13,687 bases of DNA from an uncultured Eubacteriales bacterium (lineage in GTDB: Bacteria > Bacillota > Clostridia > Oscillospirales > Butyricicoccaceae). The stretch lies in assembly GCA_910586105.1 (NCBI GenBank), contig CAJUGU010000014.1, forward strand, positions 30,985 through 44,671. Reading direction: 5' to 3'. The number at the start of each line of letters is the position of its first letter. Positions within the stretch are counted from its first letter, which is position 1. Positions 1 through 6,114 of this stretch are shown piece after piece. A model generated the notes under the pieces. That model saw nothing but the letters and a program-made list of their open reading frames with translations, was not told the origin of the DNA and did not search any database. The position numbers and the translations under genes are program-made.

Positions 1-78
1 GTGTTCATGGTCGTGATCGTGACCGTGGCACTCGTGGCCGTGTTCATGGTCGTGACCGTGACCGTGGCACTCGTGGCT
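1..78 (-). repeat. 39-base tandem repeat coding for the His-rich CobW tail
   Basis: Two 39-base units (1-39 and 40-78) differ at only a couple of positions and keep the reading frame, each coding for a 13-residue block of the form GHECHGHxHDHEH on the minus strand. The first few bases of a third unit follow at 79-86 before the sequence turns into a simpler His/Asp/Glu run. More copies may lie beyond the left edge. The unit length is a multiple of three, so copy-number change would lengthen or shorten the metal-binding tail without breaking the gene. Confidence 0.85.
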
Positions 79-750
79 GTGTTCATGTTCATGATGATGG
101 TCATGATGGTGGTGCTCCTCCTCGATCTCGCGGAGAAGGTCAGCCGCCAGCGAATGGCTTTCCGACATGGTTTCCAGCAGCTGCGCGCCGGTCAATTCAT
201 CCCAAGGCGTGGTCACGATGCGAGCCGCTTCGTTATGGCTGCGCAGCAGGGCAACACATTCGTCGAGCTTTTCAGGCTTCATGTTCTGGGTACGGCTCAG
301 AATCACCGCACCGGCATGTTCGATCTGATTGTTAAAGAACTCGCCGAAGTTCTTCATATACATCTTTGCTTTCGCAGCGTCGGCGACCGTGACGAATGCA
401 TCCAGTTCTACCGGCTGGTGCTCGGCAACGCCCTGCACCGCATGGATCACGTCGGACAGCTTGCCGACCCCGGAAGGCTCGATCAGGATGCGGTCGGGAT
501 GATAGGTCGTGATGACTTCCTCAAGCGCCTTGCCAAAGTCTCCGACCAGCGAGCAGCAGATGCAGCCGGAATTCATTTCGGTGATCTGGATCCCGGCTTC
601 CTTCAAAAAGCCGCCGTCAATACCGATCTCACCGAATTCGTTTTCGATCAGTACGACCTGTTCGCCGGCAAGCGCTTCCTGAAGCAGCTTTTTGATCAGC
701 GTGGTTTTGCCCGCCCCAAGGAAGCCGGAAATGATATCGATCTTTGTCAT
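1..750 (-). CDS. CobW/COG0523-family GTPase metallochaperone with His-rich tail (3' end cut by window)
   Basis: Partial: 250 codons are visible and the reading frame leaves the left edge without a stop. The start is the ATG at 750, after a GAAAGAAG-like ribosome binding site. Residues 9-16 (GFLGAGKT) are the Walker A loop, ENEFGEIGID (36-45) the switch region, C63-I-C65-C66 the CxCC metal-binding motif that defines the family, and ILIEPSG (88-94) the Walker B region. The family couples GTP hydrolysis to delivery of zinc, cobalt or other transition metals to client proteins in the cytosol. The usual guanine-specificity motif NKxD is replaced by SRTQ (152-155). Residues 213-250 contain about 21 histidines and two cysteines, a probable metal-storage or metal-sensing tail. 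The metal cannot be read from sequence; zinc is the likeliest guess for a gene behind a Fur-family-like box. Confidence 0.9.
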   Translation of the reverse strand, partial: MTKIDIISGFLGAGKTTLIKKLLQEALAGEQVVLIENEFGEIGIDGGFLKEAGIQITEMNSGCICCSLVGDFGKALEEVITTYHPDRILIEPSGVGKLSDVIHAVQGVAEHQPVELDAFVTVADAAKAKMYMKNFGEFFNNQIEHAGAVILSRTQNMKPEKLDECVALLRSHNEAARIVTTPWDELTGAQLLETMSESHSLAADLLREIEEEHHHHDHHHEHEHSHECHGHGHDHEHGHECHGHDHDHEH

Positions 751-791
751 TTGAAAACACTTCTTTCTGTGCGATTATGCCTTTACCTATA

Positions 792-820
792 ATGATACCC
801 ATTCCCCACGGAAAATACAA
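792..820 (-). promoter_or_regulatory. Probable sigma-A promoter of the CobW gene
   Basis: On the minus strand TTGTAT (820-815) and TATCAT (797-792) are separated by 17 bases, leaving a leader of about 35 bases before the ATG at 750. The -35 and -10 each differ from consensus, so the call is moderate. Confidence 0.5.
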
Positions 821-838
821 GCCCTATTTCGCCGAAAA

Positions 839-853
839 TGAGAAAGATTCTCA
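839..853. promoter_or_regulatory. Fur-family-like 7-1-7 palindrome upstream of the CobW gene
   Basis: TGAGAAAGATTCTCA is a 15-base palindrome with 6 of 7 arm positions matching around a central base. Fur, Zur and PerR operators share this 7-1-7 layout. It lies just upstream of the proposed -35 of the CobW gene and downstream of the MarR stop codon. COG0523 genes are often under Zur control, which would fit. It could also be a weak terminator-like hairpin for the MarR gene. Confidence 0.4.
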
Positions 854-886
854 CATTTTATTCGGCAAGATTTCCGGCAGGGATGG

Positions 887-1321
887 TCAACGCAGATTAC
901 GCTGCATTTTTTTCAGGACGGTAATAAAGGCCGTCCGTTCGTCCATGGTAACGTTGCGGATCAGCTCGCGCTCGGCGTCGCTCAGGATCTTCACCATGGC
1001 TTTGTGCGCGGCAATGCCCTCTTCGGTGAGCGAGAGCTTTTTCAGCCGGAGGTCGTCCGGGACCGATTCGCGGACGATCAGTCCCTTGCGCTCCATCAGC
1101 TTGACGATACCGGTGACCGTCGAACGGGCAAGGCCGCATTCGATCTCAAGGTCTTTTTGAAAGACATCCGATTTTCGGTTTTCATATAAGACCCGCAGGA
1201 TCCAGATATTCGAGATCGTCGCTTCATCGATCCCCTGTTCGCGGGCCTGACGGTCGATGTAACGCGTCAGCGCGTTGTTGACGGTGCGTAGACGGAAGCC
1301 TAACGGCGTTCTTTTATCCAT
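887..1321 (-). CDS. MarR-family transcriptional regulator
   Basis: 144 residues, a normal length for MarR. The ATG at 1321 is chosen because AAAGGAG lies 8 bases before it; upstream in-frame codons lack a ribosome binding site and overlap the promoter. The winged-helix DNA-binding part is visible: an HTH around residues 53-80 (FQKDLEIECGLARSTVTGIV, then the MERKGLI recognition-helix end), followed by the wing with the family signature DDLRLKKLSLTEEG (89-102). N- and C-terminal helices (10-45 and 103-144) would form the dimer interface. It has almost no His or Cys, so it does not look like the zinc-sensing AdcR/ZitR branch in spite of the CobW gene downstream. It is divergent from the two-component operon and may control it, itself, or the CobW gene; the ligand is unknown. 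Confidence 0.9.
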   Translation of the reverse strand: MDKRTPLGFRLRTVNNALTRYIDRQAREQGIDEATISNIWILRVLYENRKSDVFQKDLEIECGLARSTVTGIVKLMERKGLIVRESVPDDLRLKKLSLTEEGIAAHKAMVKILSDAERELIRNVTMDERTAFITVLKKMQRNLR

Positions 1322-1372
1322 GCGGCGGTCTCCTTTCCGGTAATTCGGGGACGAACAGTTCGATATGAAACG

Positions 1373-1402
1373 ATTATACCCCCGCCGCCCGCGGACTGTC
1401 AA
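1373..1402 (-). promoter_or_regulatory. Consensus sigma-A promoter of the MarR gene
   Basis: On the minus strand a perfect TTGACA (1402-1397) and a perfect TATAAT (1378-1373) are 18 bases apart. Transcription would start near 1366, about 45 bases before the ATG at 1321. A promoter this strong suggests that the gene is repressed, perhaps by its own product. Confidence 0.85.
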
Positions 1403-1424
1403 GGCCTTTTCCGACGGAATGCCC

Positions 1425-1442
1425 CCGCAGGATCCCCTGCGG
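1425..1442. repeat. 7-base inverted repeat between the divergent MarR and response-regulator genes
   Basis: CCGCAGG and CCTGCGG flank ATCC, a perfect 7-base inverted repeat in the middle of the divergent intergenic region. It lies upstream of both promoters and could be an operator; nothing in the sequence says for which protein. Confidence 0.35.
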
Positions 1443-1499
1443 CAAGCGGTAGTTTTCTGCCGCGGTCGGGTTCCGGATGCATCCGTGAAGGTCCCAGCC

Positions 1500-1521
1500 T
1501 TAAATTTACTTTACATTTCCC
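1500..1521 (+). promoter_or_regulatory. Candidate response-regulator binding site (two 11-base direct repeats)
   Basis: TTAAATTTACT (1500-1510) is followed directly by TTACATTTCCC (1511-1521), identical at 8 of 11 positions; the leading heptamers TTAAATT and TTACATT match at 6 of 7. Tandem 11-base direct repeats are the classic target of OmpR/PhoB-type response regulators. The pair ends 7 bases before the proposed -35 of the response-regulator gene, where an activator would bind, so autoregulation is likely. Confidence 0.45.
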
Positions 1522-1528
1522 GATGCGT

Positions 1529-1558
1529 CTGGCACAACGGCGCGGTATGGGGTATAAT
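1529..1558 (+). promoter_or_regulatory. Promoter of the two-component operon
   Basis: A perfect TATAAT (1553-1558) is preceded at 18 bases by CTGGCA (1529-1534), a poor -35. A good -10 with a weak -35 behind a direct-repeat site is the usual layout of an activator-dependent promoter. Confidence 0.6.
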
Positions 1559-1612
1559 AAGGGAGACGAAGGGCTTTCCGTCCAGAGCGCGGAAAGCGGA
1601 AAGGGGCGCTGT

Positions 1613-2326
1613 ATGGAATTGCATGAACTGAAACTATTAACGGTCGAGGACGAACCGCAGGTGCGGGGCATGATCTGCGATATCTTACGGGAGGCCGGAT
1701 TCCGCGCCACGGCTGCGGCGGGGAGCTGTGCCGAAGCCCGCGCCTTATTCCGGCAGGAATGCCCCGACTGCGTCCTGTTGGACGTGATGCTGCCGGACGG
1801 CGACGGCTTCGAGCTGATGCGTGAGCTGCGTACCGTGCGTGACGTGCCAACGTTGTTCCTCTCCGCGCGGGACGCCGACGAAGACCGCCTGCTCGGCCTT
1901 GGGCTGGGCGCGGACGACTATATCGTGAAGCCCTTCCTGCCTGCCGAACTGGTGCTCCGGGTGGGCGCCGTACTAAAGCGCACCTATCATGCGCAGCTTG
2001 CAAAACAGGAGCCCGACCGCCTGCGTTTGGGCGATACCGAGATCGATTGGGAAAGCAACACCATCCGCAGCCCGCGCGGCGTGCAAAGCCTGACCGCAAA
2101 GGAACGCGCGCTCCTGCGCTGCCTTGCCGAACGCCGGGGCAAGATCGTAACGGTCGACGAGCTATGCCGCGCAGGCTGGGGCGAGGACTTTTTCGGTTAT
2201 GAAAACACCCTGATGGTACATCTGCGCCGCCTGCGTGCGAAGATCGAGCCCGACCCTTCGCATCCCCGGTGGCTGCTGACCCAGCGGGGGCTGGGCTACC
2301 GGCTGGCGGAGGACGACGCGCTATGA
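1613..2326 (+). CDS. OmpR/PhoB-family response regulator
   Basis: 237 residues, the usual length. The ATG at 1613 is preferred over upstream in-frame starts because the protein then begins right at the receiver domain; GAAAGGGG upstream is a fair ribosome binding site. Receiver domain at about 6-118: acidic pocket E12-D13, phosphoacceptor D57 in LLDVMLPDGDG, S84 at the conserved Thr/Ser place and K106 in DDYIVKPF. The C-terminal winged helix (about 135-232) includes LTAKERALLRCLAERRGKIVT and the ENTLMVHLRRLRAKI recognition helix, ending in the typical TQRGLGYRL. On phosphorylation by the adjoining kinase it would bind direct-repeat DNA. Its stop overlaps the kinase start by ATGA, implying coupled translation. 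The regulon cannot be named; no obvious target gene adjoins the operon. Confidence 0.95.
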   Translation: MELHELKLLTVEDEPQVRGMICDILREAGFRATAAAGSCAEARALFRQECPDCVLLDVMLPDGDGFELMRELRTVRDVPTLFLSARDADEDRLLGLGLGADDYIVKPFLPAELVLRVGAVLKRTYHAQLAKQEPDRLRLGDTEIDWESNTIRSPRGVQSLTAKERALLRCLAERRGKIVTVDELCRAGWGEDFFGYENTLMVHLRRLRAKIEPDPSHPRWLLTQRGLGYRLAEDDAL

Positions 2327-3732
2327 AATGCCTCGGAAAGATCCTGCTGCGCTACGTCTTTTCTGCGGCAGGAGCCGCGCTGACGCTGATCCTTGTGAAC
2401 CTGACCGTTTTCCTATGCTTTGCGGCCGTCAACCTTCATACCGGGCCGGTCTTTGACCGCAGGCTTGGCGAGCTTGCCGCGTCCATACGGCAGACGGACG
2501 CGGGCTGGGAAGCCGTAGACGGTTCCGTCCTGGAAGGCAATTTCTGCTGGGCGATGCTCCTGAGCGATTCGGGCGATATCCTTTGGAGCGAAGCCCTTCC
2601 GGAAGCGCTTCACCGGCACTATACCATCTCCGATATCGCATCGTGTACCCGTTGGTATCTCAGCGATTACCCGGTGAAAATGTGGAAACATGACGCAGGC
2701 CTGTTCGTGATCGCTCAACCGCGCGGTTCGGTGTGGAAGCAGCAGATGCAAATGAGTACCCCCTCGATGGAGCTGCTGCTGCGGTACACGCTGCCCGCCT
2801 TCCTGATCCTGAACGCCGCCGCCGCGCTGCTGCTTGCGCTGGCGTTTGGGCTGCGGTTTTTCCGGCAGGTCAAGCCGGTGGCGCAGGGCATTTCCGATCT
2901 TGGCGAACAAAAACCGGTTGGATTGGCAGAAAAGGGCGTGCTCGGCGAGCTTAGCGCCAGCCTGAACCGTGCTTCGGAGCAGCTTCAGCGCCAGCAGCTG
3001 CTTTTGAATAAGCGCGACCGCACCCGCACCGAGTGGATCGCGGGGGTCTCGCATGATATCCGCACGCCGCTGACGCTGGTGCTCGGTGAAGCGGCGCAGC
3101 TGGAAGGCGACGCTTCCCTCAGCGCCGCCGCCCGGAAAAAGGCGCAGACCATCCGCGCGCAGGGGGAACGGATCCGGGCGCTGGTCTCCGACCTGAACCT
3201 CGCTTCCAAACTGGAATACGAGCTTCAGCCGCTTCGGATCGTGCGGTTCCGTCCGGCAGAGCTCCTGCGGGGCACGGCGGCGGAAGTCTTGAACGAAGGC
3301 GTGACCGATGGATTCACCTTGGAAATGGACATCCCGCTCGACTGTGAAAGCGTCGTGCTGGAAGGCGACGCGCCGCTTTTGACGCGCGCCATACGCAATC
3401 TGGCAGGGAACAGCATCCGGCATAACCCGCAGGGCTGCCTGGTGACGCTCCGGCTGCGCTGTGAAGGGACGCGCTGCCGATTGTCCGTGGAGGACACCGG
3501 GAACGGTTTCCCACCGGTGATCCTTGAACGCCTGCGGCAGATGCCGCAAGGGACGCTTTCCAGCCACGGGCTGGGGCTTGTGATCGTTCAACAGATCGCA
3601 CGGGCGCATGGAGGCACACTTTTGCTGGATAACACAGCGGAGGGGGCGCAGGCGGTCTTATCGCTTCCGCTGGCGGGGCCGGGTAAAAAATACGCGGTCG
3701 AGCCGCGCAGGGCTTCGGAAATGTCGGTTTGA
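2323..3732 (+). CDS. Membrane sensor histidine kinase
   Basis: 469 residues, starting at the ATG that overlaps the response-regulator stop. One membrane span at about 11-35, an extracytoplasmic sensor region of about 115 residues (36-150), and a second span at about 151-180. A short linker (about 181-230), not a clear HAMP domain, leads to the H-box GVSHDIRTPLT with phosphoacceptor H244. The ATPase domain shows the N-box IRNLAGNSIRHN (around N363), the G1 box EDTGNGF (390-396) and the G2 box SSHGLGLVIVQQIARAHGG (413-431). All catalytic motifs look intact. It would autophosphorylate on H244 and pass phosphate to D57 of the partner. The sensor region has no recognised fold by eye, so the stimulus is unknown. 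The tail after about 452 is short and basic. Confidence 0.95.
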   Translation: MKCLGKILLRYVFSAAGAALTLILVNLTVFLCFAAVNLHTGPVFDRRLGELAASIRQTDAGWEAVDGSVLEGNFCWAMLLSDSGDILWSEALPEALHRHYTISDIASCTRWYLSDYPVKMWKHDAGLFVIAQPRGSVWKQQMQMSTPSMELLLRYTLPAFLILNAAAALLLALAFGLRFFRQVKPVAQGISDLGEQKPVGLAEKGVLGELSASLNRASEQLQRQQLLLNKRDRTRTEWIAGVSHDIRTPLTLVLGEAAQLEGDASLSAAARKKAQTIRAQGERIRALVSDLNLASKLEYELQPLRIVRFRPAELLRGTAAEVLNEGVTDGFTLEMDIPLDCESVVLEGDAPLLTRAIRNLAGNSIRHNPQGCLVTLRLRCEGTRCRLSVEDTGNGFPPVILERLRQMPQGTLSSHGLGLVIVQQIARAHGGTLLLDNTAEGAQAVLSLPLAGPGKKYAVEPRRASEMSV

Positions 3733-3858
3733 ATACGCCCGATCATCCCGCTTTCCGGTTGGCTTGAGCGCCTGCCGGAGATCGTTTTCCCAAGCATCGG
3801 CTTGCGCCGCAGACACGCGCCTGCCCGCGCTGTGCCCGGACGGCATGAGGGCATGATG

Positions 3859-3887
3859 AAACCGCTGGCATAGACCGGCGGTTTTTT
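3859..3887 (+). terminator. Intrinsic terminator of the two-component operon
   Basis: AAACCGCTGG and CCGGCGGTTT pair around a CATAGA loop (one T-G wobble), and the right arm runs into six T residues. It lies about 130 bases after the kinase stop and insulates the sigma-factor gene downstream. Confidence 0.85.
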
Positions 3888-3950
3888 CTGGCGCGGGAAG
3901 GGGGATTTTCGCCGCGCCTGCGTATAGACTGGTGAAAGGAGGTCACGGGA

Positions 3951-4496
3951 ATGACAGAACAAGAGCTTTGCGCCCTGCTGCTGCGCGAACCGAGCGAAGG
4001 GCTTGCCGCTGCGATCGAGCGTTACGGCGGGATCGTGAAAGCGGTATTATACCGGATGCTGGGAAACCACCCGCAGGATATCGAAGACTGCATGGGTACC
4101 GTCTTTTGCAGGCTATGGCAAAATGCCGCTTCGCTGGGATCCGATCGCGGCAGTATGAAAGCCTGGTTATGCCGGGTCGCGCGTAACACAGCGATTGACC
4201 TGCTGCGGCGGGAAGGCGAACGCCCGCTCCCACTCGAAGAAGAACAGCTCGGCATGGAAGACGACCTTGCCGAACAGACGGCGCGGCGATTAAACGCCGA
4301 ACTGGTACAGCAGACCGTCGACCGGATGGCGGAGCCCGACCGCACCATCTTCATCCGCAGGTACTTTTATTTGGAACGTGTACGTCCGATCGCGGAAGCG
4401 CTCGGGCTGAGCGAAAAGGCAGTCGAACGGCGGCTCTCGCGCGGACGGGAACGGCTGCGCGGCGAACTGCTTGAGAAAGGGGTGATCTGGCCATGA
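3951..4496 (+). CDS. ECF-like RNA polymerase sigma factor
   Basis: 181 residues, typical for an ECF (group IV) sigma factor. The ATG at 3951 follows AAAGGAGG by about 7 bases. Sigma region 2 spans about 20-88 (YGGIVKAVLYRMLGNHPQDIEDCMG, then VARNTAIDLLRR) and binds core polymerase and the -10; region 4 spans about 117-172 (MAEPDRTIFIRRYFY, then the HTH LGLSEKAVERRLSRGRERLR) and binds the -35. A charged linker (about 89-116) joins them. The stop overlaps the start of the DUF4179 gene by ATGA. In Firmicutes this pairing is common, with the membrane partner holding the sigma factor until a signal arrives. No clear housekeeping promoter is visible upstream; CGTATA at 3921-3926 could be an ECF-type -10, but no well-spaced -35 matches. 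Confidence 0.92.
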   Translation: MTEQELCALLLREPSEGLAAAIERYGGIVKAVLYRMLGNHPQDIEDCMGTVFCRLWQNAASLGSDRGSMKAWLCRVARNTAIDLLRREGERPLPLEEEQLGMEDDLAEQTARRLNAELVQQTVDRMAEPDRTIFIRRYFYLERVRPIAEALGLSEKAVERRLSRGRERLRGELLEKGVIWP

Positions 4497-5782
4497 AATA
4501 TGATTGGCTGCGAGATTATGAGGATCAGGATTTAAAACCAATGGGATTAAGCGCCGAAGAGCGCGACCGCGTGCTGCAAAACGCACTTGACAAACTGGCT
4601 GCGGAAACCGGAAAACCGTTCGCCCCCGACAGACTATCGACCGTCAGAGAGCCGTTCGGGGAACCGGCAACTGCCGGGGAACCGTTCGTGAAACCGGCAG
4701 CTATTGGGGAATCGTGCGGCAAGCCGGTAACCGCCGGGGAGCCGAAGCTGTCAGCCTCAGGGCAGGCGCTTCCTTTTGCCGCGCGAAAACCGGCGCGAAT
4801 AGGCAAAAAGCGACGCTTTGCACGCTTTATCGCCATCCTTGCGGCAGTGCTTGCCGCCGGGCTGCTGACGGCTGGCGCGACCGGCCTTGTGGACACCGGT
4901 CAAATGCTATATCAGATCTTCGGCGCCCATACCGACCCCGAAATGATCGACGCGCTTGGCATCGCCGGGTATCCGATTGGCCAATCGCAGACGCAGGGCG
5001 GCTACACCGTCACGCTGCAAGGGGTGATCGGCGATCGCAAAAGCTGTTATGTTATCTTTGACATTGCCGCCCCGGAGAGCGTCGTGCTGGGCGACAAGCC
5101 CTATGGCTTTTCCACAGCCGACATGAATGTCGACTGCGGTATTTGGAGCAGGAGCTGCGGTTATTATCTGGAGCCGCTGGACGACGAAGACCCGACCGAC
5201 AATGTCGTCAGCTTCCTGTTTTCCTACGACGGGGATGCAGACCTTCCCGGAAGGGAATGCACCATTTCGCTGCAAACCTTCGTGGAATATGTCGACGACC
5301 ATTCCGGCGACGGCGAATGGGACAACGAAAAGATCGTCGCCGGCGAACGCTGGGACTTCATCTTCCAGCTGGATTATCAGGACGTTTCCGTCAAGGTACC
5401 CGTCCGCGAACCGATCGCGTTTAACGGCAAAGAGGCGCAGCTGGCTGATATTTCGATCTCGCCGCTGTCCGTGCAGCTGGAATACCGGCAGCCGATCCTT
5501 GAACGACTGTTCGGCGGCAAGTCGGATCCTGGCGAAACAGATCCGCGCGACGATATCGAACGCACTTTGGAATATCGTCCCGCCGTCGTCCTGCACTTCC
5601 GGGATGGCTCGGAATTTGCGGTCGGTGTGGATGCGGACGGGCAGATCTACGGCGGGATGTCGGCGAGCGCCAGCAGTTCGGGTATCAGCCGGGCCAACGT
5701 GACCTATAGCTTCGACCGCCCGATCGATACCGCGGCGCTGGTCTCAGTGGATATCGACGGGGTGAATTTCCCGATCGGATAA
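4493..5782 (+). CDS. DUF4179-containing single-pass membrane protein, probable anti-sigma partner
   Basis: 429 residues, overlapping the sigma gene by ATGA. The N-terminal 105 residues should be cytoplasmic (MKYDWLRDYEDQDLKPM, then a charged helix at 20-40) and would hold the sigma factor. Residues 52-84 form a degenerate 10-residue repeat rich in Gly, Glu and Pro. Basic residues 99-109 precede one membrane span at about 110-131. Just after it, DTGQMLYQIFG, then the YPIGQSQTQGGYTVTLQGVIGD region, match DUF4179 as I know it; the rest (about 150-429) is an extracytoplasmic beta-rich region with many acidic residues. DUF4179 proteins are regularly encoded directly after ECF-like sigma factors, so anti-sigma or sensor function is inferred from context rather than shown. 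The ligand is unknown. Confidence 0.85.
   Translation: MKYDWLRDYEDQDLKPMGLSAEERDRVLQNALDKLAAETGKPFAPDRLSTVREPFGEPATAGEPFVKPAAIGESCGKPVTAGEPKLSASGQALPFAARKPARIGKKRRFARFIAILAAVLAAGLLTAGATGLVDTGQMLYQIFGAHTDPEMIDALGIAGYPIGQSQTQGGYTVTLQGVIGDRKSCYVIFDIAAPESVVLGDKPYGFSTADMNVDCGIWSRSCGYYLEPLDDEDPTDNVVSFLFSYDGDADLPGRECTISLQTFVEYVDDHSGDGEWDNEKIVAGERWDFIFQLDYQDVSVKVPVREPIAFNGKEAQLADISISPLSVQLEYRQPILERLFGGKSDPGETDPRDDIERTLEYRPAVVLHFRDGSEFAVGVDADGQIYGGMSASASSSGISRANVTYSFDRPIDTAALVSVDIDGVNFPIG
4646..4744 (+). repeat. 30-base degenerate repeat inside the DUF4179 gene
   Basis: Three 30-base units plus a partial fourth encode residues 52-61, 62-71, 72-81 and 82-84 of the membrane protein (REPFGEPATA, GEPFVKPAAI, GESCGKPVTA, GEP). 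It looks like a slippage-expanded flexible linker between the sigma-binding end and the membrane span. Confidence 0.75.
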
Positions 5783-5829
5783 ACGCCCTTCCGCACGGAT
5801 TTTGCAGTAGAAAACGGCAGGCGACGTAT

Positions 5830-5859
5830 GGTACAATAGCTGTAAACAGCTATTGTACC
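5830..5859. repeat. Perfect 30-base palindrome (14-base arms)
   Basis: GGTACAATAGCTGT and its exact reverse complement ACAGCTATTGTACC flank only AA. It starts 48 bases after the DUF4179 stop. There is no T-run on either side, so it is not a standard intrinsic terminator, though the hairpin could still stop or stabilise transcripts. It also lies just downstream of a minus-strand promoter, so a transcript from there would begin with this hairpin. Confidence 0.85.
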
Positions 5860-5871
5860 GCTTATGAAATC

Positions 5872-5901
5872 ATTATACCATCGGCGCAGAATGTCGTGCA
5901 A
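5872..5901 (-). promoter_or_regulatory. Orphan minus-strand promoter
   Basis: On the minus strand TTGCAC (5901-5896) and a perfect TATAAT (5877-5872) are 18 bases apart, with TGG directly before the -10 (extended -10). It points into the 30-base palindrome and then antisense into the 3' end of the DUF4179 gene, with no credible protein behind it. Confidence 0.5.
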
Positions 5902-5935
5902 AGGGTTGGGTTTTTAGCCTGCCGCTGTGGTATAA

Positions 5936-6039
5936 GAACCCGTATTCACAATCCCAAAGCGGCGTCTGGACGGCATCTGACGCGGTCATGCTGCGCCATC
6001 AACCGTCCATCCACCACTTTCGCTTATGAATACAGGTTC
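5936..6039. mobile_element. MITE-like near-palindromic element, 104 bases
   Basis: The ends GAACCCGTATTCA and TGAATACAGGTTC are inverted repeats with 12 of 13 matches, and the similarity continues inward to a central CATG at 5987-5990, so that the whole element is an imperfect palindrome with roughly 36 paired positions per arm of about 52. It is flanked by TAA on both sides (5933-5935 and 6040-6042), which could be a 3-base target duplication like those of some IS5-family elements. No transposase is present, so it would be a non-autonomous element or a relic. Confidence 0.6.
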
Positions 6040-6114
6040 TAAGAAAAGCGTAAACAAAAACCAAACGGCAATACGCCCGCAAATGTTCGGAACCGAAAGA
6101 AAGTGGCTGTACAA

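Larger units (their letters stand above)
5783..6114. other. Non-coding stretch with palindromic elements
   Basis: No credible gene lies here. It contains a perfect 30-base palindrome (5830-5859), a good minus-strand promoter (5872-5901) and a 104-base near-palindrome (5936-6039), each listed separately. The base composition is visibly more AT-rich than the flanking genes, which suggests inserted elements. The remainder (about 6040-6114) would be the leader of the nuclease pseudogene. Confidence 0.7.

Noticed and set aside
1..86. Possible CRISPR-like repeats
   Set aside because: The units are directly adjacent with no spacers and stay in frame with a protein.
1..792. 263-codon open frame on the plus strand
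   Set aside because: It is the antisense of the CobW GTPase, whose Walker A and CxCC motifs on the minus strand are unmistakable; the Val/Met-rich start is the reverse of the His codons.
887..1321. MarR protein as a zinc sensor of the AdcR type
   Set aside because: It lacks the His/Cys/Glu ligand set of AdcR, so proximity to the CobW gene is the only support.
2413..3609. 398-codon open frame on the minus strand
   Set aside because: Antisense of the histidine kinase; no family resemblance, and the kinase motifs on the plus strand are intact.
5704..5901. Short minus-strand frame over the end of the DUF4179 gene and the palindrome
   Set aside because: No ribosome binding site, its start codon overlaps the orphan promoter's -35 region, and it depends on reading through the palindrome; treated as non-coding.
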